DNA of 64,000 nucleotides from Tricholoma matsutake (lineage: Eukaryota > Basidiomycota > Agaricomycetes > Agaricales > Tricholomataceae): the NCBI GenBank assembly GCA_026075535.2, contig AP026541.1, positions 1,116,001 to 1,180,000 of the forward strand. Direction: 5' to 3'. Below the pieces are notes generated by a model. It was not told the origin of the DNA, searched no databases, and was given only the letters and a program-made list of their open reading frames with translations. This document shows, piece by piece, positions 32,123 through 42,592 of this stretch. The position numbers and the translations under genes are program-made. Each line of letters starts with the position of its first letter. Position 1 is the stretch's first letter.

Positions 32123-32459
32123 AGCGGTGAAGAGCCTTGAAAATTATATTCCATATTTTGTAATTACACAAAACCCCCCAAAAAAAACAAACTTGTGATT
32201 CTCATCAATTTTGAAAAGTCCTGTAAAGCAAAGGGTTTTAATCTCATTTTCAGCTTTGTCCCCTGTGATGGAGCTTTCAACCGGACTGACCCAACCAACA
32301 TTGCTGATATTGAAACTGACAATTTCTCTCCCACCAGGTGCCATAGCCTCAGCCTCCTGGCCTAAACATATTGATTACTGAGCCCCTAACCAAACTGTTG
32401 CCTCCCTAAAAATAGTTTGCTCCTCCCCCAAATATGCTAATCACCTCCTTAGCAACTGT

Positions 32460-33035
32460 GTGTATACATCACAGGTTGAGTGGTCACCATTTGCAAAGAC
32501 CTCCATGAACCCATTCACTGCAACAGATGTCAAGAATTTGGCCACATTTGTGCTAACTGCAAAAATCAGGAACTCTGTGTGCACTGCGCTAGCTCCACCC
32601 ACACATCCTCCGAATGCCCCTCCAACACCCCTCCCCACTGTGCCTCCTGTGGCCCAGACTCTTCACACCCCTCCCCACTGTGCCTCCTGTGGCCCAGACT
32701 CTTCACACCCTAGCTATGCCTGTAACTGCCCCATCTTCAAAATGAAATGCACTCAACTAGATGAACAATTCCCTGAAAATAACATGCCCTACTTCCTGAC
32801 TGGCAAAGCATGGACCTGGGCCACTGCCCCACTCAGACTATCTACCTCCCCTCCAGCACACTGCCCCCACGTGGACCACAGTCCCCACCACCCAGCATCC
32901 AATGGCTGGTCCACTGTCAACCACCACCAGGCAAAAATTGTTGACTTTATCACCCCCTCCCAGACCCTAGATCAACAAAGACATAATGGTAGTTGCCACT
33001 GCAGCAGCTCACCTTCACCCCCCCTTAATGAATAG
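32460..33035 (+). pseudogene. LINE ORF1 (zinc-knuckle protein)
   Basis: Cys/His knuckles are visible: CNRCQEFGHICANC, CVHCASSTHTSSEC and CASCGPDSSHPSYACNC, followed by IFKMKCTQLDEQFPENNMPYF, as in Tad-like fungal LINE ORF1 proteins. The first and third knuckles are in different frames because of a 40-bp tandem duplication at about 32628-32707. N-terminal sequence is missing. Confidence 0.8.
32628..32707 (+). repeat. 40-bp tandem duplication in LINE ORF1
   Basis: The segment beginning CTCCCCACTGTGCCTCCTGT at 32631 is repeated exactly from 32671. Because 40 is not a multiple of 3, it shifts the reading frame of the third zinc knuckle. Confidence 0.9.
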
Positions 33036-33768
33036 ACATCCCCTTAGATCTCCTGGCACCTTATGCATATGGCAGCATAATGTCCACAAATCCCTGATTG
33101 CACAACAATATGTGAACTCAGCCTGCCCAGAAGACTGGGACATCATTGCCCTCCAAGAACCCTTCCTTGACAACATTGGTAACACCAAAGCCTCCCCATA
33201 CTGGAGAGTATTATACCCTACTGACCACCACAAGGATTGCAGTGACTGCATGTGCTCCATCCTTCTCATAAATTCTAACATTTCTACTAATGCTTACACC
33301 CCCCTAGACCTACCCTGCAACAACATCACCACAGTCCACTTCAGTGGTGAGTTCAGCCACCTCTCCATCCTCAATGTCCACAATGACTACACCCACAATG
33401 ATAACCTCTCAACCCTCAGTAAATTTCCCTCCTCCTCCATAGCTCTAATATGCCCTACCCACCACAATCAGATGGTCTGGCTAGGGGATTTCAACAGACA
33501 CCATCTCCTCTGGGAATGGGAAGACAACTGCCATCTCAACTCCTCCAAAAATGACATTGACCCCCTCGTCGCATGGCTACAACATGGACCTTGTCCTCCC
33601 TCCTGGCATCACCACCCTAGAAACTGTAGCAAGAAATTGGACCCACCCTGATAACGTCTGGCTGTCCCACAATGAAACTGACCCCATCATTTCCTGCGAT
33701 GTGAACGCAGCCCTCTGCCCCCCTAATACTGACCATCTCCCCATCATCACAATAGTTGAACTTCTGTA
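32986..33768 (+). pseudogene. LINE ORF2 endonuclease domain, 3'-truncated
   Basis: The AP-type endonuclease fold is visible: WQHNVHKSLIAQQYV (metal-binding Asn), IIALQEPFLD (Glu), LSILNVHNDY, VWLGDFNRHHLLWE (Asp/Asn) and, after a frameshift near 33600, NTDHLPI (Asp-His). The reverse transcriptase that should follow is missing; sequence switches at about 33769 to hairpin element B. Confidence 0.88.
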
Positions 33769-33769
33769 A

Positions 33770-35429
33770 AGTGTATTCATACCCTCAAACTCAAACTTAG
33801 GTATTTCTCTCTTGAAGCTCACAAATAAGATTTATTAACTACATCCCTTGCATTGGACACAAGGGATGCACCATTAATTACATAAAAAAAACCTCCCCCA
33901 CACAAGATGCAAGGGGGAGTCCTACAAATATATACATATAAAACTAATCTCCCCACGTCAAATGTGAGGGGAGCACTACAATTATAAGGAAAAAGAAAGA
34001 AAAACCCTTCACCCACATAAAATGCAGGCGAGGGGGAAGGTATTACCATAAATAAAAAATGAAAAAAACCACCCCACACAAAATGTGGGGGTGGCCTGGT
34101 GAGTTGTGCCTGTTGTCCTGTCCCCATTGTCCTGGGTGCTGGGCCTTCATTGTCACCATCCTTGTCATTGCTGTCCTGGGCATTGTTTCCATGCTGCTCC
34201 TGGTTGCCATGCCCTTCCTGGTCATCGTTGCCATCGCTGTTGCATTCCCTGGTGCTGGTGTCCTGTCATCGTTGCATGGTTGTCTCTGTCCTCACACCCC
34301 CCCTTCCGACCTGCAAGCAGTTGCTTGCAGCAGCAGTGCTGGGTGCTGGGTCATGCTTGTCATCCTGGCTTCGCTGTTGCTGTCCTCATCATTGCTGTCC
34401 CCATTGTTGTCCTGGCCATCCCGCCTCATCCTCATCCCCATCCCATTGTCTTTGTCCTTGTCATCATTCTCATCCCGTTGTCTTCATCCTTGTCCTTGTC
34501 CTTGTCCATTGTCCTCCCTGTCCCATCATTTTTGTGGTTGTCCATTGTCCTCCCGTCCTTGTTGTTTGTGCATCGCCCTCATTCGTCATTTGTTTGTCCT
34601 TGGGGCATTGGGTCTTGCCACCCTGCTGCTCTCATCGTTTGGGTCTTCCCACCCTGCTGCTCTTGTTGTTTGCATCTCCTCATCTCCATCTCCATGGTCC
34701 TCATCATCGCTCCCTGTTTCCACCCCACAAGCAGCTGCTCATGGTGGTGGAGGGTGCAGTGGTGGCGATGAGTTGCATCATGCAATGAGAAACTAACAAA
34801 AAAAAAACATACATCATTGTTTGGGCCCATTTCCTGTGCATTGTGGTGTGTTTGTTGTTGGCTAGAGGGGCGGTGGTTGGTAATGGCATGGTGGTGGTGG
34901 TGGTGAGAGAAAGGAGGGAGGCAGGGAGGCAGAGGGGGCATTGTCAATGGTGGTGGTGGTGGTTGAATGATGAGCTGGCAACGTTGATGATGCAGCTGTA
35001 TGCTTTGTCATACACAGCCACTCGATGTGGTACTTAGATCAACTTATGTTGTATATTAGAATGGTACTATGGTCTAATGGTATATTTCACCTGTTTAATT
35101 CAACCCTGAGGTCCCAGGTTCAATCCTCAAAGGTTTTCTTTTTAATAGTAAGGACTCCTGGTCAAATCCCAGTAGAGTCCCCCTAGTAAGGATGCCTGGT
35201 TCAATTCTACTGGATTCCTGGTCTGTCCTCCTGGATTCCTCATAGTCCAAATCCTGGGGAATTCCTGGAATAGTACCAGAAAGAGCCCAATTTACCAGGA
35301 TTATACCAGGAATCCACCAGGAATCCTACTGGAAGAGAAGCTGCCAGGAATAAACCATTTGGTGGACAATGGCTGAAGCAGGGACTACCAGGAATCCTGG
35401 AGGAATATGTGGGGCAGTGTAAAGAGCTC
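33770..35429. mobile_element. Hairpin element copy B (left arm missing)
   Basis: It begins with TGTAAAGTGTATTCATACCC, the equivalent of 17521 in copy A immediately inside the left arm, and follows copy A through about 34230. It has the hairpin cluster (33838-34092), class B hairpins (about 34310-34335 and 34724-34745), and only the right half of a class A hairpin (about 34815). The right arm has a tRNA-like unit with A-box TGGTCTAATGG (35070-35080) and B-box GGTTCAATCCT (35117-35127), and ends with the shared terminal motif at 35429. Left arm and neighbouring LINE 3' end are both absent, so a deletion joined them. Confidence 0.82.
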
Positions 35430-35691
35430 AGATGATGACCAGGGGGGATGACAACTAGTGGGGACAACAACTAGTGGGGACTAAGATGACTAGCAGGGAC
35501 AATGATGACTAGCAGATGACCACCAGTGGGGACAATGACCAGGGGGGACAACAACCAGGGGGGACAACAACTAGTGGGGATGATGGCTAGTGGGGACAAT
35601 GATGACTAGTGGATGATGAACAGCAGATGATGAGTGGTGACAAGGACTAGCAGGGACAAGGATGACTAGTGGGGACAACAAACAGTGGGGA
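35430..35691. repeat. Minisatellite between copies B and C
   Basis: Irregular tandem units of about 18-24 bp built on GACTAGTGGGGACAA and GATGATGACCAG words. It begins right at the outer end of copy B and runs to the outer end of copy C. Confidence 0.8.
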
Positions 35692-35744
35692 CAGTAATTT
35701 ACACTGCCCCACATATTCCAAGCCAGTCCACATGGACTCTGCAC

Positions 35745-35890
35745 AGACTGCTCAGACTAGCTCAGACTCTGTACAGACTAGCTCAGACTCCATATGGACT
35801 AGCTTGGACTCCACACAGACTAGCTCAGACTCCACACAGACTAGCTCAGACTCCACATGGACTAGCTCAGACTCCACATAGACTCTACAC
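35745..35890 (+). repeat. 21-bp minisatellite in left arm of copy C
   Basis: Six or so units like ACTAGCTCAGACTCCACACAG occur head to tail inside the left arm, a different word from the arms of copies A and E. Confidence 0.85.
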
Positions 35891-36914
35891 AGATTCCAGG
35901 TATTTAATTGCCAACTTACATTTTTTAAGGCCACAGCTGCACAAAGGTTTTGTACTAAGAACCGGCTTGAACCCTCAACATCAAGGTTACAACAACAACA
36001 AGTTAACCACTCTGCCATACAGGCAATAATAAACACTTACTTTATGTTATTTATTAACTATTTAAAATACTTTCAACATTAAAAAAAAAGGATGCCCCCA
36101 TGATGGGGGACATTTTATTGGTAGTATTAAATACAACAAAAAAGTTGCCCCCCCTGCCAAAGAGGGGGGCAGCAGACTTAAGACTATAGAATAAAATAAA
36201 ATAACCCAACATCTCACTAGGATGCAAGATGGCAGGTGCATTCATCGTCAGCAAGAAACAAGAAAAGAAAAAAGAAAAACTTACCTGGCCCAAGAGACAT
36301 CATTGACGTCTCTTGGGCCTTTTTTTTGTTCAGCTTGCCTTCTCATCATGGTGGTGGTGGGTGTTGCCCTGTCATCCTCTCGCCTTTTGTCATACCTTCT
36401 CTTTCCCCCTCCCCCTCCCCTCCCCTCTCCTCCTCATCCCCTCACCCTCACCCATCCACTCACCATGCAGGGGCTTGCAGCAGTGGTGGTGGTGGCTGCA
36501 CCCCCATCCCCCTCAGTCGTTGTCTTTGTTGTTCCACCTGTGATCCACCCCACGAGCAGTCACTCGTGAGGCTGGGGGCCGGTGGTGTGTTGTCTGTCAC
36601 TGTGGTAGTGCTTGTCCTCCCCCTGTTGTCATTGCCAGTGCTATTCCAACCACAATCCACCCCACAAGCAGTCATTTGTGAGGCTAGGGGTGGGTGGTGT
36701 GGTGTGTCTTGGGTGGCCATGGGGGTGCATTGCACATTTTTCGCAGTTGGTGGTCTCATCATCATCATTCCACCCACCATCCACCCTATGAGCAGTTGCT
36801 CATGAGGCTGGAGGTGGGTGGTGTGTCAGAGTTGTCATGGGATTCTGTTTTGGGGGGGCTGGGGCCCATCAGTGCAACATGGCATGCATACAGGGGTTGG
36901 TGGGTGCTTACTAG

Positions 36915-36919
36915 GCAGG
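36915..36919 (-). other. Paralogous empty target site for chromovirus 1
   Basis: On the minus strand the text reads GGGGGATA-CCTGC-CTAGTAAGC. In copy E the same text reads GGGGATA-CCTAC before the LTR (to 1635) and CCTAC-CTAGTAAGC after it (from 9026). The single CCTGC shows the state before insertion and target duplication. Confidence 0.9.
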
Positions 36920-38137
36920 TATCCCCCTTCTGGGGTCTCCTGGCATCCCTCAGCACCCTCCTAGCCCATGTTGACAGCCTCACATCCTGATTGAATGGGG
37001 AGGAGGGGGATTGGGTGGCTGTGCATGTGCATTGTGCATTTTTTGTGGTTGGCAGTCATCACCAACCTAAAAATTAATAAAATACAAGTAGTTACTTAGT
37101 AAAAACAAAAAGAAAAAAAGAAAACTTACTTGGGGCCCAAAAAACAATTATTGTCATTTGGGCCCATTGCATTGGCTCAGCTCATTGGGTCCCAGTGCAT
37201 CTGCTCGGCTAGTTTGCTAATAAAATAGTTAGTTCATAAAAATAAAGCAAGAAATGTAAAAAATAGTTGCCTGGGGCCCAAACAATGTCCAACTTTGTTT
37301 GGGCCCATTTGTCTATTCTGTTTGTTGCTGTTGGTGCAAGAGGCATCTGAGGCGGGGGCTGAATGGGCACTGGTGGTGGCAGAGTGAGGTGGCAGGCAGT
37401 GGCATCGAGAGTAGTGGTGGTGGTCAGCAAAAATGTTGATCAACAATGAGTCACATGATTCAAATAAGGATGGTTAGATAGTCCAATTGTTTGCACCTAC
37501 TGACAATGGCTCTGTGGTGTAGTGGTTAACTGCTGCTATTTATGCTTGGTGACAAGGCTTGGGGTTCAATTCTACTTTAGTACATAATTTTTTTGTAGTC
37601 AACTGAGCCTCTGCTATGCATCCATGGACTTGACTTGGACTTGACTCAGGTATGTATCTGTCCAAGTCTGTCCGAGTCCAAGTAAATTGATGTTGCTTGG
37701 ACAAAGTCCATGTGCACTCCGAGTCAAAGTCCAAAAATAGCTTGGACTCCATGAAAGTCCATGTGGACTCTCTAGAAGTCCAAGCAACTGCTATACAGGA
37801 CATTTGAGCCAAATGAGTGGGTGCCAGTCTGAGCTAGTCTGTGCAGAGTCTGCATGGAGTCCATGCAGTCTGTGCAGAATATATGGGGGACAGTAAAGAC
37901 CTCAAATTTCATGAACTAATGGGAGCTTATTGGAACTTGTTCTGCAACTCTGAGAAGCAATCAAAGATGAGTTGCATATGTCCATAGGAAAAGGATCTGC
38001 ATAATTATGTTATGTAACAAGTCATATTGATGATGCTAGTAAACACACCATCAATCTGTCCAAACTCAAGTGTCCATCTCACTGGATGTTTCATTTCTTC
38101 TGTTATTCATGTAAGTGTTGTAAAAAGTTCAACAAAC

Positions 38138-38500
38138 TTATCTATACTCACCTTCAGATGCTAAGCTACCCTCCAGAACTCCATCATACTGACATCGACC
38201 ATTGTCAAAAATGTTGGATGCTAATCTCCCCTCTGAAATAAGATATTCTCGATAATATGTTCTCTGGTCACATCCAAGAACCCAACTCTGTGGTGCATCA
38301 TTGATGATCTCCAGTTCAATGACACATGTAAGAGGTCCTGAGCCCATATTGGCATTAACTGCAAACAAGACATGAGTCCCATGGATAGAAAATGAGTTTG
38401 CCAGAGTTTGAGAGATTCTAGATCCAGAACAAGAGTTGTTGAAAGCCACAGATACAGATTGACCTAGAATAAGAGTGCTCATCATGAACCAACTGTACAA
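38138..38500 (-). CDS. Unrecognised ORF
   Basis: A 120-residue open frame with GSGPLTCVIELEIINDAP and SWVLGCDQRTYYREYL. The alternating hydrophobic pattern suggests beta strands. I do not recognise the family; the ordered character suggests a real, possibly spliced, protein fragment, perhaps transposon-borne. Confidence 0.3.
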   Translation of the reverse strand: MYSWFMMSTLILGQSVSVAFNNSCSGSRISQTLANSFSIHGTHVLFAVNANMGSGPLTCVIELEIINDAPQSWVLGCDQRTYYREYLISEGRLASNIFDNGRCQYDGVLEGSLASEGEYR

Positions 38501-39142
38501 CTGACTCTAACACTGATATAAGACAAGGTCACTTAAGTATTACAAATGTTAGAACCACAGTCTGGCTTACTAACAAAGTAGTCTCAACTCTAGCCTACCA
38601 ATGAATCAACTGACTTCTGGGAGCCAATCATCATCTGACACACCCAAGCATCAGGTGACTTGAATCTCATTTTTGCTTCTACCCCAAAACCCACTACTAA
38701 AAGAGTGGGAATAATGACATTTGGTATATGCTAGGCAGCCTTCCTTAGGCCCAATTCTCACAATTAGAGCACATAACTACCCACCTTAGCAGCTATTTAA
38801 CCACTAAATACCTGAGTGGCCAAGTACCCAGTGTGGCTGAGTAGGTGGACCTGGTATAGTATAATGATAATGAGGTATAATGTATATAGGGATGTAGGAA
38901 TATTGGAAAATGATAATAAGATGTAGATAATGTAGAATAGTTATTAAACATGAATTTATACATACACATCAACACACACAGGGACCAAAGGTCCCTGTGT
39001 GTTAAATTATTGGGATACAACCAGGTGTTTTTTGGGGTGGAGCTTCCTGACAAGCTGGAGAACAGTGCTGGAGAAATGATGTGAGCAACACAAGCAGAGT
39101 GCTGGAGGAACAATGTGAGCAGCACAGGCAGAGTGCTGGAGG
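38501..39142. other. Intergenic stretch with a hairpin and short tandem repeats
   Basis: A perfect hairpin with 13-bp arms (ACACACAGGGACC and GGTCCCTGTGTGT) lies at about 38974-39002. From 39060 to 39140 three units built on AGTGCTGGAG...AATGTGAGCA-type words occur in tandem. No supported gene. Confidence 0.5.
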
Positions 39143-39157
39143 CAGATTCATAAGCTT

Positions 39158-40800
39158 TTTTTTTTTGTTTTGTTTTTGTTTTTTTGGTGGAATGCTTGAG
39201 CCTGAAGCTCTGGTCAACTCCAACAACTGACAAGGTCAGCATGGGAGGACACGTTGAGTTAGGGAAATCATTGCTGAAGACCCGAAAATATCACCTAGGG
39301 GAAATACCTTTACATATGCTACCATGTGCCAGCAGTGTTGGACTCTCCATCTCAAAGATTATAGGATAGGGCCATGGCCCTAAACTATTATCTATTCCAC
39401 CCTGGAGGGCGGCAAGATAAAATACCAACTAAAACCCCTTGCTGCCAGATGATCCCAGTTATTCGGCAGACTGTCTTCATCCTTTAGGACTCCACTCCAG
39501 GGTTGGAGCACAATTCCCTGTGTCAGAGCACTTCTGTCTTGCAGCTTCCTGTTTGTGGACAGGATGTCTAAGTGTAGTCATCGGTTTACTTGTGCTACCC
39601 ATCTATTGTGGATCTCGTCTGGTGAGTGGAACTTGTCTGGAACCCCTTCAAATTTAATGACTTTTTCACATTGTAGCTTCCATATCAGGTGTGCTGACTC
39701 AGTTACAAGGATCTCAAAAAGATGGTTCTTGCCATGGAGCTTCTTGCCCTTTTCACTTTGGAAGTCTGCTAGTATGCAACCTAGGATGGTTCCAAACCGT
39801 ATTTCTGGCCAGGATTCTTCACATTTTAACCATAGGTTTTTTGCTAAATTCCAGATGATACTAATGGCATTTGAATTGGGACATTCAATGGTGTGTTCCA
39901 TTGATTCAGACTCTCCACATAGTATGCATCTGTCATGGTGTTCCATGTTAGGGATTCTACTCCAAAAACTGCCTATTTTATAGGTGTTATGTAAACTTTT
40001 CCAGAGGTAGTTTCTGATCTGTTTTGAGAGGTCACGTGTATGGATTGCTGACCATATTTTATCAGGTGTTGGTGTTTCACCTGTTAGATCTTGGACAGTG
40101 TAAGTTGTAGTTGCCAGTTGTATCTCTGTTTGTCATCTAGGCTTGTTTGCTAGTTTCTATTTGGTGATACCTTGGTATAGGGAGCATTGGGTGCCATTCT
40201 TTAGTTTCATCCCTGCCAAGGTCCATTTACAGTCAGTACTAATGTCAATTTCATTGCATTGTGGCTTCTCAAGTGCAGCTTTTGCAAGGTGTTGGGCAGT
40301 TGCTTTCCCATCTGCTGGGGTCATTGTAGACCATTGTTGGAGCTTGGTTGGGGCTGATTGTTGGTGGAGGTTGGAGACAAGGGATTTGTAAAGGTTCTTG
40401 TTGTTGGTGTGTGCCCAATCAGAGTCCTCATTTCTTGCGAGGTTAATGGTAATCTCCAATAGGATTGTTTTTTGCTGTATGTATATTTTTAGTGGGAGAT
40501 GTGGAGGGGTTGATCAGAGAGCACATATTAGAGCACCTAATTCACCACAGGTTGGGGATGTCATGTTTTCTGGCATTTTGATGGAGCCTTTATATTCATC
40601 TGGCATTTGTAGGAGGAAACCTCCCCTATTTTCATAGTTGCCATCTTGGTTTATATGGCTGCAACCTGCTGAGATAAGGAGAGAGGCAGGTTGTTGGGAG
40701 TCAGGAGCAATAACCTGGGGGGGGGCTATTGGATATGCTGGCATTGGGTGCATTGGGGGTGGTAAAGAGAAGATATGGAAGCTGTCTTTGTAGGGGCCAC
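39158..40800 (-). mobile_element. 5'-truncated LINE with 15-bp target duplication
   Basis: CAGATTCATAAGCTT stands at 39143-39157 and again at 40801-40815. Just inside the left copy is a T-rich run (39156-39185), the A-rich tail of a minus-strand insertion. Coding remains on the minus strand include the ribonuclease H region (CSHINQDGNYENRGGFLLQ at about 40650, PADGKATAQHLAKAA at about 40310) and the C-terminal zinc motif CILCGESESMEHTIEC (about 39890-39940), followed by LVTESAHLIWKLQCEK. This is the 3' part of a Tad-like LINE ORF2, with the RT lost through 5' truncation. Confidence 0.9.
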
Positions 40801-41050
40801 CAGATTCATAAGCTTGTCACTAAGTAAGGGAAGGATGGTCATGTGATGTGATGTGTGACCATAGTAAAGGAAGAACTACTTGCACTAGGACCACCATCAT
40901 GGTGTCCAGTGCCTGGCCTCTATGAGGTGCAGGGAGACCAGTACCATCGGGCAAGCAAACAGGGCATCTCTCACTAATCATAGTGGGAGTAAACAGGATC
41001 CAGACCCTTGCTGACCCTGTGTAATCCCTTGGGTGTCTACACCCTATGAC

Positions 41051-41252
41051 TAGTGTTGCCACAACTCGGCTGGTCCTGGGCTGACTTTGAAAGTCATGAC
41101 TTTTCTGACATGTGACCAACTTTTGGCAAGTTTGTATTTGGAAGCCACAACTTCGACTCGAGTCAGCACTTCAAGCCGGTTTCAGCCAAAGATTAATTGA
41201 CATGACTTCAGCCAGCTTTCGGCCAACTTTGGCTGAAAGCCAGCTAGTTGTG
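41051..41252. mobile_element. Small foldback element
   Basis: CCACAACTCGGCTGG near the left end and, reverse-complemented, CCACAACTAGCTGG near the right end form a terminal inverted repeat about 200 bp apart. The interior is a mosaic of GGCCAACTTT/AAAGCCAGC-type words. The exact ends and target duplication were not determined. Confidence 0.55.
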
Positions 41253-41516
41253 GTATACTCTATATACCATGATTGAAGGGGTATACTCTATATAGCTACA
41301 GAAGTGATATAAAGGATAACTGAGGAATATAACTAAATGCAAGACAAGGGGTTTGATAATCCATTGGTCCAAGTCAACACTGCTATGCTGTGTCAGCACC
41401 ACCAGCAAGGTCAAGATAGGTCAATCTTGTGACGTCGCTCTCACTTTCGAGCCTGAGAGCACAGTCTGGTGGAAATTCCTTTAGTATCCAGCATAAATGT
41501 AGTTGGTGCATAGCAC

Positions 41517-42567
41517 TTACCCAGTTCGACGTATGTCAGATTTGTTGTATGCATCGCATGCACCATGTCTATCCTTGCCACCTGATTGCCCACCATCGAC
41601 ACTCCAATCAAATGATGAGTCATTTGGGAATCCCTCTTGTGACAAGAGACCATCAAAAAGGTCATACAAGTAGTTGTAATCAGGTTTATCGTCAAAAGAA
41701 AGTGAGCACATGTATTCTAGGAATTTGCAAAATTCCACTGGAAGGTTGTGGCACAAGTCATGCACATTGATTTGTTGTTTGAGTTTCAGCACAAAATTTT
41801 CTTCAATGTCCTGATGGCCCAAGCTCTGCCATGGCAAAGAACCATGGAGGAAGTAGATCAGAATATAAGCAAGTGACTCAAGATCATCCCATCTGCCTAG
41901 CTCCCAACCAATGTGACTGTGAATAGAGGCGAATACAGCTGTTCCAGTGAGGCCACACATGTTAATATACAGAATGTGCATATGCATGTTTGGATCCCTG
42001 AACTGCTTTGAAAGGCCAAAATCAATGAGATATACTATGCCAGCCTTCTGCCTGACACCCAGGTCACGATGAAGGAAGTTACAAGCATGCATATATTGGA
42101 GACGATGAAGCTGGGCATGGTGGACATTAGATGTGTTACCATGTAAAAAGCCAGAATTGTGAACTTACCAATTGTTGGCCTAAGAGTAGGACAGTTTTGA
42201 TGCTGAATTCAAACTGACATTGAATAAAGAGGTCCTCAAGTGAATGACCAAGCAGATCCATGGCCATCACGTTGAAGCCACATTCCATACCAAACCAATA
42301 GACTTCAGGAATTCCAACAATTCCACAAAGTTTGCAGTAAACATGAAACTCGTGCTCCAGCATTTGATGATCACTGTTGAGTGGCTCCAGTTTAATGATG
42401 ATGGGTTGTCCCAACAGAATATCACAAGGAAGGTAAATTTCACCTGCATGCTTATGAGTCATCGAGAGTGGGTGTAGCATGACTGCATTAAGCTCACCAA
42501 ACAACCCAGTTCCAACCCTTCTTTGCAATCTGTACCTCCCATCTAACTGAATGATATCCAGGTCCAT
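41517..42567 (-). pseudogene. Casein-kinase-1-like protein kinase, damaged
   Basis: The ATG at 42567 begins MDLDIIQLDGRYRLQRRVG with a glycine-rich loop. Then come the Lys region (IIIKLEPLNSDHQMLEHE), the CK1-type HSLEDLFIQCQFEFSIKT, and an intron at about 42113-42173 (GTAAGT...CAG). HRDL is followed directly by GVRQKAG, so the KPDN catalytic block (about 7 residues) is deleted. DFGLSKQFRDP and LGRWDDLESLAYILIYF follow. Without the catalytic Lys/Asn it cannot be an active kinase. CK1-like genes are widely multiplied in some agaricomycetes. Confidence 0.85.
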
Positions 42568-42592
42568 GACAACTGCGCAGCTCAAGCTGACT

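Larger units (their letters stand above)
35692..37903. mobile_element. Hairpin element copy C, both arms present
   Basis: Left end AATTTACACTGCCCCACATA; right end, reverse-complemented, GAGGTCTTTACTGTCCCCCA. tRNA-like units: minus strand TGGCAGAGTGG (36008-36018) with GGGTTCAAGCC (about 35964-35974), and plus strand TGGTGTAGTGG (37515-37525) with GGTTCAATTCT (37563-37573). Hairpin cluster at 36093-36170; class A hairpins at about 36289-36321, 37133-37168, 37275-37308; class B at about 36551-36570, 36662-36684, 36786-36805. No clear 8-bp duplication was found. It holds the empty target equivalent to the LTR insertion in copy E. Confidence 0.82.

Noticed and set aside
34059..34796. Long Cys/Ser/Val-rich ORFs of 220-245 residues in three frames (also 17828-18217, 18454-18957)
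   Set aside because: All three frames are open at once because of CT/TG-rich composition, and none is conserved between copies A and B as protein.
35430..35890. CRISPR-like array
   Set aside because: Direct repeats are short, irregular and without unique spacers; a eukaryotic minisatellite is the better explanation.
1039..37573. Functional tRNA genes at the A/B-box units
   Set aside because: Boxes match, but acceptor stems do not pair and there are no proper anticodon stems. They are tRNA-like parts of repeats.
17195..37903. Interpreting each terminal arm as an independent SINE insertion
   Set aside because: The 8-bp duplication encloses both arms and the middle of copy A, and no duplication was seen around single arms. 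It remains possible that an ancestral element captured SINEs.
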